A program made the position numbers and the translations under genes. A stretch of DNA of 64,000 bases, taken from Alcanivorax sp. 24 (GTDB taxonomy: Bacteria > Pseudomonadota > Gammaproteobacteria > Pseudomonadales > Alcanivoracaceae). The notes beneath the pieces are model-generated. The model ran no database searches. It saw nothing but the letters and a program-made list of their open reading frames with translations, and was not told the DNA's origin. Positions 8,577 through 16,243 of this stretch are shown in pieces. Position 1 is the first letter of the stretch; each line of letters opens with the position of its first letter. Location of the stretch: the NCBI RefSeq assembly GCF_004360225.1, contig NZ_SNUA01000006.1:186001-250000 (forward strand), written 5' to 3'.

Positions 8577-10005
8577 GTATGTCTTGAGCGTTGTGCCTCT
8601 GATGTTGGCCCTGGCTGGTTGCGCGGTGGGACCGGACTATCAGGAGCCGGAGACGTTGTTACCGGAAGGGTTCGTTGGCGCCGACCAGGTGCGGCCTTTC
8701 GATGAAGACGCTGAACGCCGGTTCTGGTCCGGCTTCGACGATCCGTTGCTGGCGGACCTGATCGATCAGGCCCTCAATGCCAACCATGACTTGCGCGCCG
8801 CGCTGGCGCGCTACCAAAGAGCGGAAGCGCTGTTACGCGGCGCCCGCCGGGAGCAACTGCCGAGCGTCACCATCAATGGCAGCGCCGCCGAGCAACACCT
8901 GGCGGAAGTGGAGCAGAACCCTCCAGGTGGCATGGAGCGGGTGGAACTGTACCAGGCCGGCGTTGCCGCCGGCTGGGAGCTGGATCTGTTCGGGCGTCTG
9001 CGGCGGGCCACCCAGGCACAGGCGGCGGAGCTGGATGCCGCGGAAGCGGATCTGGGCGCCTTGCAGGTGGCCATGGCCGGCCGCATCGCCAACAGCTATT
9101 TCCAACTGCGCGGTCTGCAGCAACAGCTGCAGGTTGCCCGCCGCAATGTGGAAAATCAGCAGCAGGCGCTGGATATCGTTCAGGCTCGCATGGAAGACGG
9201 CAACGCCACCCGGCTGGACGAAGCCCGGGCCCGTGCCCAACTGGAAGTCGTGCGGGCCACCGTGCCGGAACTGCAAACCGCGATTCGGACTTACATGTAC
9301 CGTATCGCGGTGCTGACCGGGCGCACCCCGGACAGTCTGGTGACCACCCTGACCGAGCCCGGTGACCTGCCGGCGCAGATTCCGGATCTGGCCACTGGCA
9401 CGCCGTCCGGTGTGTTGCGCCGGCGCCCGGATATCCGCGCCGCCGAGCGTCGCGTGGCCGCCGCCACCGCCCGCATCGGCGTGGCTACCGCCGACCTGTT
9501 TCCGCGCTTCACCCTGGAAGGGCTGATCGGCAGCGTCGCCTCCCGTGACGGTGACCTGTTCAGTGGCCCGGCGGAAAGTCGCCGCGTTGCCCTGGGCGTG
9601 GACTGGACCTTCCTCGACTTTGGCAAGGTCCGCTCGCGCATCGACGCCGCCGATGCCGAGACTCAGGCCGTCATCGCCGAGTACCAGCAAGCCGTGCTGT
9701 CGGCACTGGAAGAAACGGAAACCCAACTGGTTCGTCATCAGCGGGCCCGTGAACGCACCGAACTGCTGCGCCACGCCACGGACGCCGCGCAACAGGCCGC
9801 CGAACTGGCCCGCTTGCGTTACCGGGAAGGTTTCATCGGTTTCTTCGAAGTGCTGGACAGTGAGCGGGAGCTGATGGACACCCGCGACGCCTTCATCCGC
9901 AGTCGCACCGAAGTGACCCTGGCGATGGTGGATCTTTACCGTGCTTTGGCCGGTTCACCGGTGCCGTCGGAGCAGAATCCGGCAAGAAGAAGCGCGGCTC
10001 GTTGA
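8569..10005 (+). CDS. Outer-membrane efflux channel lipoprotein (OprN/OprM, NodT family)
   Basis: A 478-aa TolC-fold subunit. The lipobox ALAGC gives a lipidated cysteine at residue 18, followed by the family hallmark AVGPDYQEPE. Two OEP repeats follow: coiled-coil hairpins around residues 60-250 and 270-460, with AGWELDLFGRLRR in the first and VDWTFLDFGKVRSRI in the second, the matched strand pair of the trimeric barrel. LRRRPDIRAAERRVAAATARIG is the conserved NodT block. AGGAGA precedes the ATG at 8569, which lies inside the end of the pump gene. It completes the tripartite exporter with the two upstream genes. Confidence 0.93.
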   Translation: MHKYVLSVVPLMLALAGCAVGPDYQEPETLLPEGFVGADQVRPFDEDAERRFWSGFDDPLLADLIDQALNANHDLRAALARYQRAEALLRGARREQLPSVTINGSAAEQHLAEVEQNPPGGMERVELYQAGVAAGWELDLFGRLRRATQAQAAELDAAEADLGALQVAMAGRIANSYFQLRGLQQQLQVARRNVENQQQALDIVQARMEDGNATRLDEARARAQLEVVRATVPELQTAIRTYMYRIAVLTGRTPDSLVTTLTEPGDLPAQIPDLATGTPSGVLRRRPDIRAAERRVAAATARIGVATADLFPRFTLEGLIGSVASRDGDLFSGPAESRRVALGVDWTFLDFGKVRSRIDAADAETQAVIAEYQQAVLSALEETETQLVRHQRARERTELLRHATDAAQQAAELARLRYREGFIGFFEVLDSERELMDTRDAFIRSRTEVTLAMVDLYRALAGSPVPSEQNPARRSAAR

Positions 10006-10043
10006 TTGCCGGTATGATGTGACACGTATGGAAATATAAGGAA

Positions 10044-10084
10044 GTCGAACGCCCCTCGGGAGGGGCCTGGGATGGGCGTTCGAC
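10044..10084 (+). terminator. Strong hairpin after the RND operon
   Basis: An 11-bp perfect stem GTCGAACGCCC/GGGCGTTCGAC (10044-10054 with 10074-10084) encloses a nested CCCC-TCGG-GGGG-like stem. It starts 39 bp after the outer-membrane factor stop and ends 24 bp before the next start. There is no T-run, so it could be a Rho-dependent end, an mRNA-stability element or a leader structure for the following lipoprotein gene. Confidence 0.45.
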
Positions 10085-10108
10085 ACATCAAGATAGGGAT
10101 GACATTTT

Positions 10109-11002
10109 ATGTTCACATCTTTCCGGGGCGTGCTCGACAGTCTCACCAGCATCTTCTTTAGTAAAGCACTGTTTTTATTCATTTCGATATTCTTATCCGC
10201 TTGGCTGGTCGGGTGTTCCACTATCCCGAGGGCGGATTTCGAGGCGGATAAGATTGGCAATGTCGGAGTGGTCTCTCTGATAGGTGACAAAGCCGTACTG
10301 TGTTACCGGGGAGCGACGATGTTTGGTAACAAATCCTGGGTTCTCGATATGGCGCCATTCGATCCGGATGAAATGCTACAACGACAGGTTGAAACTGTTT
10401 TATCCCGTGATTTCGGATATCAGGTCGTTCATGTGGATTACAACCAGGAGGAATGGTGGGGCGACGAGGGCGCTGTTACAGAGTCACTTTGTCAGCGCTA
10501 TGGAGAGCGACGGAATAAGATTTATATCGAGAAAGCAGCGGACCTTGGCGTGCGGTTGGGGTTGGATGCGGTCTTTGTCATTCTTCCTTTGCAGCTTTAT
10601 ACCCACTACACCGTTGAGCCCCATGGTCTTTTGGTCTACTCGTTTGGATTCAATGAACAGGTTACACGGACATGGGCCGGGATATCAGCGTATATCGATC
10701 TGGTGAGTGTCAAGGACCGGAAGTCGGTGGTGACCGCCCTGCTCGAAAACGAACAGCGATCGTTGAATTCCTTCTCCTCAAGACCTTTGGTGCGTTTGAT
10801 GGATAACCCTTTACGAGAGGTTGCTTTGAAGGGGCCGAGTGACTCTGATCGTGAAAAATTGGAGGAGGCGTTCGGGCGTGCTGTTGATGACAGCCATATA
10901 CAGCACGCCGTCCGTTATATGTTCCGTCCTCCGTACAGTGCAAGAAACGAATCTGACCAGTTGGAGTTGGCTCCATCCGGCCAGGCAGAATCGGGCAAGT
11001 GA
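10109..11002 (+). CDS. Unknown lipoprotein, 297 aa
   Basis: I do not recognise the family. The N-terminus has a long hydrophobic run and a lipobox WLVGC with the cysteine at residue 36, then STIPRADFEADKIGNVGVVS, so the protein is probably exported and lipid-anchored. The rest is predicted soluble alpha/beta with Trp/Asp-rich parts (NQEEWWGDEG) and no membrane helix. The hydrophobic stretch begins unusually late; an internal start nearer the signal is possible, although no better ribosome site is seen. Base composition is more AT-rich than in the flanking genes (many TTT, TAT and GAT codons), consistent with acquisition. It follows the efflux operon but is separated by a strong hairpin, so functional linkage is doubtful. 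Confidence 0.6.
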   Translation: MFTSFRGVLDSLTSIFFSKALFLFISIFLSAWLVGCSTIPRADFEADKIGNVGVVSLIGDKAVLCYRGATMFGNKSWVLDMAPFDPDEMLQRQVETVLSRDFGYQVVHVDYNQEEWWGDEGAVTESLCQRYGERRNKIYIEKAADLGVRLGLDAVFVILPLQLYTHYTVEPHGLLVYSFGFNEQVTRTWAGISAYIDLVSVKDRKSVVTALLENEQRSLNSFSSRPLVRLMDNPLREVALKGPSDSDREKLEEAFGRAVDDSHIQHAVRYMFRPPYSARNESDQLELAPSGQAESGK

Positions 11003-11087
11003 TCTGGAGCCTTGGGTATTCGCGAAACGGCCTCTGCCACCGATAATAGTCAGCCATAAAGGACACAACGCGACAGGAGGAACCGAC

Positions 11088-11195
11088 ATGCTCGATACCC
11101 GTGCTTTGCAGCGTTCGACACGAACCACCAATCCGGCGATCCAACGTTTCCTGGCGCTCACCGCCTGCTATTTGCGTACCCCGCTGGCGCAGTGA
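11088..11195 (+). CDS. Possible 35-aa small protein
   Basis: An ATG at 11088 is preceded by AGGAGG eight bases upstream, the strongest ribosome site in this part of the window. It opens a 35-codon frame beginning MLDTRALQRSTRTTNPAIQ and ending RTPLAQ. The peptide is basic, with a short hydrophobic middle (FLALTACYL). No family is recognised. It could be a genuine small protein or a leader peptide for the bestrophin gene 206 bp downstream. The only support is the ribosome site. Confidence 0.35.
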   Translation: MLDTRALQRSTRTTNPAIQRFLALTACYLRTPLAQ

Positions 11196-11401
11196 TCTTC
11201 ACGCGATGCCGCGCTTCCGACTGATTTACTGCCAACAGACCCGTTAGTGGTCTCTCGTTAAATCGGCGGTGCTGGTCCACCGCTCCGGTTTCTTACCCCC
11301 AAGAGGTCAGGGACGACCTTCTTTTTTTTCCGTTTCGTTTGATGGCGATTTGCCATCGGATTCCCTATCATCGGCGCGCTCTGCCTTGATGGATTCCCCC
11401 G
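11196..11401. other. Intergenic region before the bestrophin gene
   Basis: About 200 bp without an ORF. It contains a C/T-rich tract (11310-11330, eight consecutive T) after a weak stem around GGTGCTGGTCCACCGC at 11268, which could end the upstream transcript. No clear promoter is visible for the bestrophin gene. Confidence 0.3.
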
Positions 11402-12343
11402 ATGATCGTTCGTGACCGTCCCAATCCCATTGCGCTGTTGTTCGCCCTGCGTGGCTCGGTGGTGCCGGATATCCTGCCGCACATCCTGCTGGTGGCGTTG
11501 TTTGCCTCCGCGATGACCCTGGTGAGTCAGTATCACGTGCTGGATGTCAGCCATTACACGGTGATGCCGGTGACATTGCTGGGGATCGTGCTGTCGATCC
11601 TGCTCAGCTTCCGCAACAACGCCGCCTATGACCGTTGGTGGGAAGCGCGAAAGCAGTGGGGCCAGATGGTGTATGAGATCCGCAGCCTGGCCAGGACCAG
11701 CGCAACCTTACTTAGTAATAAAGAGCTTGGTAATAAAGAGCTTGGTAATGAAGAGCCGGACCGTCGGGAACTGCTGGGGCTGGTTCTGGCGTATGCCCAT
11801 GCCCTGCGCGGGCAGTTGCGTGATGAGGATGTACGCGAGGACCTGTTGAAAGTGCAGTCGCCGGCGGTGGTGGAGCAGGCCCTGGACCATCACAACGGTG
11901 CCGACTGGTTTCTACGTCGGGCCGGCGATTGGGTGGGGGAACGCTATCGGGAAGGGCGTCTGGACAGCATCGGCGTGAGCCTGCTGGACCAGAGGTTGAC
12001 TGCTTTGGCCGGTGTGCAGGCCGCCAGTGAGCGTATCGCGCAGACCCCGTTGCCGTTTGCCTACGCGCTGTTGGCCCATCGTACCGCCTATGTGTACTGC
12101 TATTTGTTGCCGTTTGTGTTGATCGGCTCGTTGGGCTGGGGCACGCCTTTGTTCGTGGCGGTGGTGGCCTACACCTTCTTCGGGCTGGATCGACTGGCGG
12201 AACATCTGGAGATGCCATTCGGCCGCGAAGCCAATGATCTGCCACTGGACACCATCTGCCGGATCCATGAAATCTCCGTGGCCGAAGCCCTGGGCGATCC
12301 GGCGCCGGAACCGCTGCCGGTGGTCAACCACCAGTTGCAGTAA
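11402..12343 (+). CDS. Bestrophin-family chloride-channel-like protein
   Basis: A 313-aa membrane protein of the bestrophin/UPF0187 (YneE) family, homologues of which form pentameric anion or cation channels. Seen: N-terminal RDRPNPIALLFALRGSVVP; TM segments at about 22-40 and 55-70; the signature LSFRNNAAYDRWWEARKQWG; later helices YAYCYLLPFVLIGSLGW-like and the FFGLDRLAEHLEMPFG cap with the conserved EDPFG-like turn. Between residues 103 and 117 a 15-bp unit encoding NKELG is tandemly repeated (SNKELGNKELGNEE), an in-frame microduplication in a cytosolic loop. The DNA there is AT-rich and clearly slippage-derived. The ion selectivity is unknown. Confidence 0.88.
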   Translation: MIVRDRPNPIALLFALRGSVVPDILPHILLVALFASAMTLVSQYHVLDVSHYTVMPVTLLGIVLSILLSFRNNAAYDRWWEARKQWGQMVYEIRSLARTSATLLSNKELGNKELGNEEPDRRELLGLVLAYAHALRGQLRDEDVREDLLKVQSPAVVEQALDHHNGADWFLRRAGDWVGERYREGRLDSIGVSLLDQRLTALAGVQAASERIAQTPLPFAYALLAHRTAYVYCYLLPFVLIGSLGWGTPLFVAVVAYTFFGLDRLAEHLEMPFGREANDLPLDTICRIHEISVAEALGDPAPEPLPVVNHQLQ

Positions 12344-12413
12344 ACGGGGGCGACGGCTTGCCCGGCGGCGCCCGCTGGCTCAACATGACGGCTTCCCGCT
12401 GTGGAGACGGTTG

Positions 12414-13031
12414 ATGCAAGACGCCTACTTCTATGAGCCCGCCAAGGGTCACGGTTTGCCCCACGATCCGTTCAATGCGCTGGTGGCGCCGCGCCCGATC
12501 GGCTGGATCGGCTCCCGCGGTGCCGAGGGTGTCCTCAACCTCGCGCCCTACAGCTTCTTCAATGCCTTCAATTACCATCCGCCGATCATTGGCTTTTCCA
12601 GCATCACTTATAAGGATAGCGTGCGGAATATCGAAGCCACCAAGGAGTTCACCTGGAACCTGGCCACCCGCCCGCTGGCGGAAGCAATGAACCAAAGCTG
12701 CAAGGCGGTCCCGCCGGAAGTGAATGAGTTCGAACTGGCGGGACTGACCGCCGAGCCGTCGCGGTTGGTGTCAGTGCCGAGAGTGGCGGAAACTCCGGTC
12801 TCCTTCGAGTGCCGGCTCAGCCAGATTCTGCGTCTGAACACCGCCGCCGGTGAAGCGGTGGATACCTGGGTGGTGTTCGGGGAAGTGGTGGGCGTGCACA
12901 TCGCCACTCATTTGCTCAAGGACGGCATCTACGACACCGCCGCCGCCGAGCCGATCCTTCGTGCCGGCGGCCCGGCCGGATACTTCTCCGTGGATCCCTC
13001 CCAGTATTTCGAGATGTACCGGCCCCGCTGA
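12414..13031 (+). CDS. Flavin reductase-like (DIM6/NTAB) protein
   Basis: A 205-aa FMN-binding split-barrel protein. LVAPRPIGWIGSRGAEGVLNLAPYS is the signature of the flavin-reductase-like domain, with NLAPYSFFNAFNYHPPIIGFS around the flavin site. The ATG at 12414 follows GGAGAC and avoids the long overlap with the bestrophin gene that an upstream start would cause. Members reduce free flavin for a partner monooxygenase or bind FMN without a known partner. No partner oxygenase is adjacent, so the role is open. Confidence 0.85.
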   Translation: MQDAYFYEPAKGHGLPHDPFNALVAPRPIGWIGSRGAEGVLNLAPYSFFNAFNYHPPIIGFSSITYKDSVRNIEATKEFTWNLATRPLAEAMNQSCKAVPPEVNEFELAGLTAEPSRLVSVPRVAETPVSFECRLSQILRLNTAAGEAVDTWVVFGEVVGVHIATHLLKDGIYDTAAAEPILRAGGPAGYFSVDPSQYFEMYRPR

Positions 13032-13070
13032 TCCGCGCCGAAGGCCGGTGTTGCGAACCACGGCGCCGCC

Positions 13071-13094
13071 ATGGGAAGCGAGCTTGCTCGCGAA
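13071..13094 (+). repeat. REP element (Pseudomonas-type)
   Basis: ATGGGAAGCGAGCTTGCTCG followed by CGAA; hairpin GCGAGC-TT-GCTCGC. It matches the REP unit at 5232 in its TGGGAAG...GCGAA frame. The 3' flank, to about 13165 (CGGCGTGTTGGTGTGCC, then TGTGGGACACCAATGACC), also resembles the flank after the 5188-5310 REP, so the repeated element is longer than the palindrome itself. Confidence 0.7.
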
Positions 13095-13163
13095 TCGGCG
13101 TGTTGGTGTGCCGGTATGCAGAGTGATGTAGGCATTCCAGCTCCTTGTGGGACACCAATGACC

Positions 13164-13949
13164 TTAGTCATTTTTCTCCTGGCGCTTGGCTACCTGATGA
13201 GCGTCCTCGGTCAAGCCGATCTGCCAGTAACCGCTGGCGTACAAGCGGCGCCGGTCCACCTGGCGCTCCTGGACCAGATAACGGCGAATGGCACGCACCG
13301 CGCCGCTTTCCCCCGCCGCCCATACCGCCGGGGATCCCTCCAGCCAGGGTAGGGACAGGACCTTGTCCACCAGCCCCAGGGCAGGTTGCTCCGGGTAGGG
13401 ATTGATCCGCCAATGCACCTCCAGGCCGGAAGGGAAAGGCAATGGCTGCTGATCCTCGGGGGAGAGAATATCCAGTACCGCGTAGCCCCGGGCACTGGCC
13501 GGCAAGCGTTCGATATTGGCGCTGATCGCCGGTAACGCCGACATGTCACCGGCGAACAGAAACCAGTCGGCGTCGAAGTCAACGAACTTCGGAGCCCCCG
13601 GTCCGGCAAAGCCGATACGATCTCCCGGGCGGGCCTGGTCCGCCCAATGGGACGCGGGGCCATGGTCGGCGTGCATCATGAAGTCGACGAAAATCTCACC
13701 ATGGTTTTTGTCGAAGTGACGCAGCGTATAGGTACGTACCACCGGTCGCTGCTCCGGTGGCGTATCGCCGTAAGGCGGCAAGGCGATGTCGGTTTGCCCT
13801 TCGCGGGGAACCAGTAGTTTGAAATTGGCGCTTTCATGATTCTCGGGAAAGTCACTGAGATCGCCGCCGCCCAGAACCACCCGCTTCATATTGGGGGTGA
13901 GGTTCTCGGTGCGCAGGACTTCCAGAATCCGGGGAGCGGGCCTTGGCAT
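13164..13949 (-). CDS. Siderophore-interacting protein (FAD-dependent ferric reductase family)
   Basis: A 261-aa protein of the ViuB/YqjH type, which reduces ferric siderophores in the cytosol with NAD(P)H. Seen: N-terminal FAD-binding barrel with the PVVRTYTLRHFD motif (RxYT-type FAD site) and ASHWADQARPGDRIGFAGPG; then the SIP C-terminal NAD-like domain with WFLFAGDMSALPAIS and VWAAGESGAVRAIRRYL. The GDxTALPA-like motif is characteristic of the family. The frame extends upstream to 14048, but the ATG at 13949 has a purine-rich GAGAGA ahead and leaves room for the regulatory region shared with the divergent marR gene. No siderophore synthesis or uptake gene is nearby. Confidence 0.9.
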   Translation of the reverse strand: MPRPAPRILEVLRTENLTPNMKRVVLGGGDLSDFPENHESANFKLLVPREGQTDIALPPYGDTPPEQRPVVRTYTLRHFDKNHGEIFVDFMMHADHGPASHWADQARPGDRIGFAGPGAPKFVDFDADWFLFAGDMSALPAISANIERLPASARGYAVLDILSPEDQQPLPFPSGLEVHWRINPYPEQPALGLVDKVLSLPWLEGSPAVWAAGESGAVRAIRRYLVQERQVDRRRLYASGYWQIGLTEDAHQVAKRQEKND

Positions 13950-14023
13950 GGTCGGTCTCTCTGCTAGAAGAAGGTTGTGGTGTCGAAGTATTTGGTGGAC
14001 AATATCAACCATATTTCCATCAA

Positions 14024-14036
14024 TTGACAAAGTCAA
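14024..14036. promoter_or_regulatory. Candidate MarR operator
   Basis: TTGAC-AAA-GTCAA is a perfect 5-bp dyad five bases ahead of the marR start at 14042, in the shared region between two divergent genes. MarR proteins commonly bind such short palindromes over their own promoter. The assignment is inferred from position only. Confidence 0.4.
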
Positions 14037-14041
14037 CAGTG

Positions 14042-14473
14042 ATGTCAAAAGAATCTGATATCCGTAATGCGATCTGGCAACTGGCGTTTCAGTTCAAGGT
14101 CAGCAGTAAAAAGGCGATCCGCCAGTACGGTCTGCCATTGAACGGCATGCATGTGCGCATCCTGCATATGATCGGCGCCACCCCGGCGTGCACCGCCCAC
14201 CGCATCGTGCAGGCATCCGGGCGCGACAAGGCGCAGATCACCCGTCTGTTGAAAGAGCTGGAAGGTATGTCGCTGATCCAACGCGCGCCGAATCCCGATG
14301 ATAAGCGCAGTCAGATTGTCTCTCTGAGTGGGAAGGGTGAGGCTTTGATGGCCCGCGCCCGGGAGGCGGAACAGGATGTGGTGACGCGATTGTTGAAGGG
14401 AATGAAGAAAGACGAGATCGATACCTTTGTCGGCCTCGCCGGGCGCATGCTGGACAATCTGCGCGAGGAATAG
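14042..14473 (+). CDS. MarR-family transcriptional regulator
   Basis: A 143-aa winged-helix regulator. The helix-turn-helix lies at about residues 40-75 (ACTAHRIVQASGRDKAQITRLLKELE) followed by the wing LIQRAPNPDDKRSQIVSLSGKGE, which carries the canonical DxR(S) of the family. The ATG at 14042 is taken instead of 13943, because the shorter form has normal MarR length and leaves the shared promoter free. It is divergent from the siderophore-interacting gene and probably regulates it and itself. The ligand is unknown. Confidence 0.88.
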   Translation: MSKESDIRNAIWQLAFQFKVSSKKAIRQYGLPLNGMHVRILHMIGATPACTAHRIVQASGRDKAQITRLLKELEGMSLIQRAPNPDDKRSQIVSLSGKGEALMARAREAEQDVVTRLLKGMKKDEIDTFVGLAGRMLDNLREE

Positions 14474-14495
14474 AAAGGGGAGCTCCGGCGGGGAC

Positions 14496-14603
14496 GCGGA
14501 TCTGTACGAGGGCCTTCCGGGATCGCCGTGAATACGTCCATGTAGGCTCTCTGTTTGACGTCCCTGTCAAACAGAGTCCCGGAAGGCCCTCGTACAGATC
14601 CGC
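14496..14603 (+). repeat. Palindromic element A (covarying stem, conserved core)
   Basis: Perfect 27-bp outer arms (14496-14522 with 14577-14603) enclose a core with ACGTCCATGTAGGCTC and an inner 11-bp hairpin CTCTGTTTGAC/GTCAAACAGAG with loop GTCCCT (14549-14576). The same core and loop recur in elements at 14733 and 19187, whose outer arms have unrelated sequence. No T-run follows. It is 22 bp past the marR stop. Confidence 0.8.
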
Positions 14604-14732
14604 TTGGAGCGAACTCCCGTGTTCCGTGCTCCAGCAACGACGAACCTTCAAGAAAGGAGAACTCTCTCCATCCCTTTATAGGGGCTTGGTAGCGGTGGGA
14701 AAGACTCCTTTGCTCGTCAGTTACCTCGAAGC

Positions 14733-14835
14733 GGATCGGCGTTACGCTTTGCGGGACCCTGTCAAACAGGGACGTTCGACCGGGAGCCTACATGGACGTA
14801 TTCACGGCGTTCCCGCAAAGGCGTAACGCTGATCC
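14733..14835 (-). repeat. Palindromic element B, inverted relative to A
   Basis: Outer arms 14733-14756 and 14811-14835 pair with one bulge and one G-T position. Read on the minus strand the order is as in element A: arm, core with ACGTCCATGTAGGCTC, inner stem GTCGAAC/GTTTGAC around GTCCCT, arm. The arm sequences differ entirely from those of A. Further short inverted pairs lie outside: CTCTCCA 14664-14670 with TGGAGAG 14846-14852, and TTTATAGGGG 14675-14684 with CCCCTATAAA 14863-14872, crossed rather than nested. It lies 49 bp past the alkB stop. Confidence 0.8.
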
Positions 14836-14883
14836 GGGGCCCCGATGGAGAGAAATTCCGTTCCCCTATAAACCGAAGACCCG

Positions 14884-16080
14884 TCACACGATCCGTGGCG
14901 GCGCATCGCCGTGCTGGATGCCGTATTTGCGAATCAGCGCATCGCGTTTGTCCGGATCGAAATTGATATTGCGGGCGTCGTAGCTGGCGTGTTCCAACAG
15001 ACGCTTGTCCATGAGCCGGTACCACAGCGGCGGAATATAACTGACCAGGAACATACCGAAATAGCCGTTGGGCAGGCTGGGCACATCGTCGAAATGCCGC
15101 AGGCTCTGGTAGCGCCGGGTCGGATGGGCATGGTGATCGGAATGCCGCTGCAGATGAAAAGTGGCCCAGTTGGAGAACATGTGGTTGCTGTTCCAACTGT
15201 GATACGGCTGGGTGCGCTCGTAGCGACCGGTCTTGGTTTTATGCCGCAGCAGGCCGTAGTGCTCGATATAGTTGGCGGAGGTCAACTGGAAGGCCCCCCA
15301 GAAAGCGGTGCCGAGGATATACGGCAGAATGCCGATGCCGAACAGCGCCAGCGTGGTGCCCCAGGCGACGGCGGTGATGATCGCCGGCTGAATGATCTCG
15401 TTGTCCAGGGACCACACCGATTTTCCCCGTGATTCCAGGCGTTCCCGCTCCAGCTTCCAGGCTCGGCGGGCGGCGCCTGGGATCTCCCGTAGTACGAATT
15501 TCCAGATGCTTTCGCCCATGCGCGAGGATGCCGGGTCCTCCGGCGTGGCCACGTCCCGGTGGTGGCCCTTATTGTGCTCAATGAAAAAGTGACCGTAGGC
15601 GCAGGGCGCCAGCACGAACTTGGCCAGCCAGCGTTCACCCTTGCCTTTCTTGTGGCCCAGTTCATGGCCCAGGTTGATGCCGACGCCGCAGGTGCCACCG
15701 AGCAGCAGAATCATCGCCAGCAGACCGTGCCAGGGCAGGTCCTGGGTACCGACGAACCAGGCGCCGAAAAACCAGGCGCCCCAGATCACCGGCACGAGGG
15801 CGTAGGTGACCCAGCGGTAATAGGGATCCTCTTCCAATTGCGGCACTACCTCTTCCGGCGGGTTGCTGCGGTCCTCGCCGATCAGCATGTCCAGCACCGG
15901 CACCGCCAGGTAATAGAACACCAGCGGGATCCATAGCATCAGGGCATTGCCGTTGGCCAGGTACAGCAGAGGCCCGATAAACACGATGGCGGGCACGAAG
16001 ATGGATGAAAACCACAAATGGCGCTTGCGGTCCCGATAGACCACGCCGGACGGGCCGGTGAACTCACCTGCCTTGCTCAT
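14884..16080 (-). CDS. alkB: Alkane 1-monooxygenase
   Basis: A 398-aa integral-membrane diiron hydroxylase that oxidises the terminal methyl of medium-chain n-alkanes to 1-alkanols, with electrons from rubredoxin. Histidine boxes are seen in order: HELGHK at 139, HNKGHHRD at 169 and LQRHSDHHAHPTRRYQSL at 310, plus the AlkB-specific NYIEHYGLLR at 270. About six hydrophobic helices lie at 27-60, 93-135 and 235-265. AGAGG precedes the ATG. No rubredoxin or rubredoxin reductase gene is adjacent, so electron transfer must come from elsewhere. A divergent AraC-type regulator starts 163 bp away, a common arrangement for alkB genes in Alcanivorax-type bacteria. Confidence 0.96.
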   Translation of the reverse strand: MSKAGEFTGPSGVVYRDRKRHLWFSSIFVPAIVFIGPLLYLANGNALMLWIPLVFYYLAVPVLDMLIGEDRSNPPEEVVPQLEEDPYYRWVTYALVPVIWGAWFFGAWFVGTQDLPWHGLLAMILLLGGTCGVGINLGHELGHKKGKGERWLAKFVLAPCAYGHFFIEHNKGHHRDVATPEDPASSRMGESIWKFVLREIPGAARRAWKLERERLESRGKSVWSLDNEIIQPAIITAVAWGTTLALFGIGILPYILGTAFWGAFQLTSANYIEHYGLLRHKTKTGRYERTQPYHSWNSNHMFSNWATFHLQRHSDHHAHPTRRYQSLRHFDDVPSLPNGYFGMFLVSYIPPLWYRLMDKRLLEHASYDARNINFDPDKRDALIRKYGIQHGDAPPRIV

Positions 16081-16243
16081 ACCGCAATCCTCTTTTTGTT
16101 ATCCGATCACCGGATGGTGCGCCCAAGGCGGTTTGTGCGGCACCGCCAGGAGTGGCAGAAAATCGTCATAAAGTGACAAGTGAGTGGGCGCGCCGGCAGG
16201 GTAAGCTGGGGATCATCCGCTTATGGCGGCGAGGGAGAAACCA

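Noticed and set aside
14496..14603. Element A as an ordinary Rho-independent terminator of marR
   Set aside because: No T-run follows, the structure is far larger than needed, and a sister copy lies between divergent genes.
14311..14637. Small ORFs through palindromic element A (with YMDVFTAIPEG)
   Set aside because: The peptide is a translation of the repeat core and recurs only because the DNA repeats; no ribosome site.
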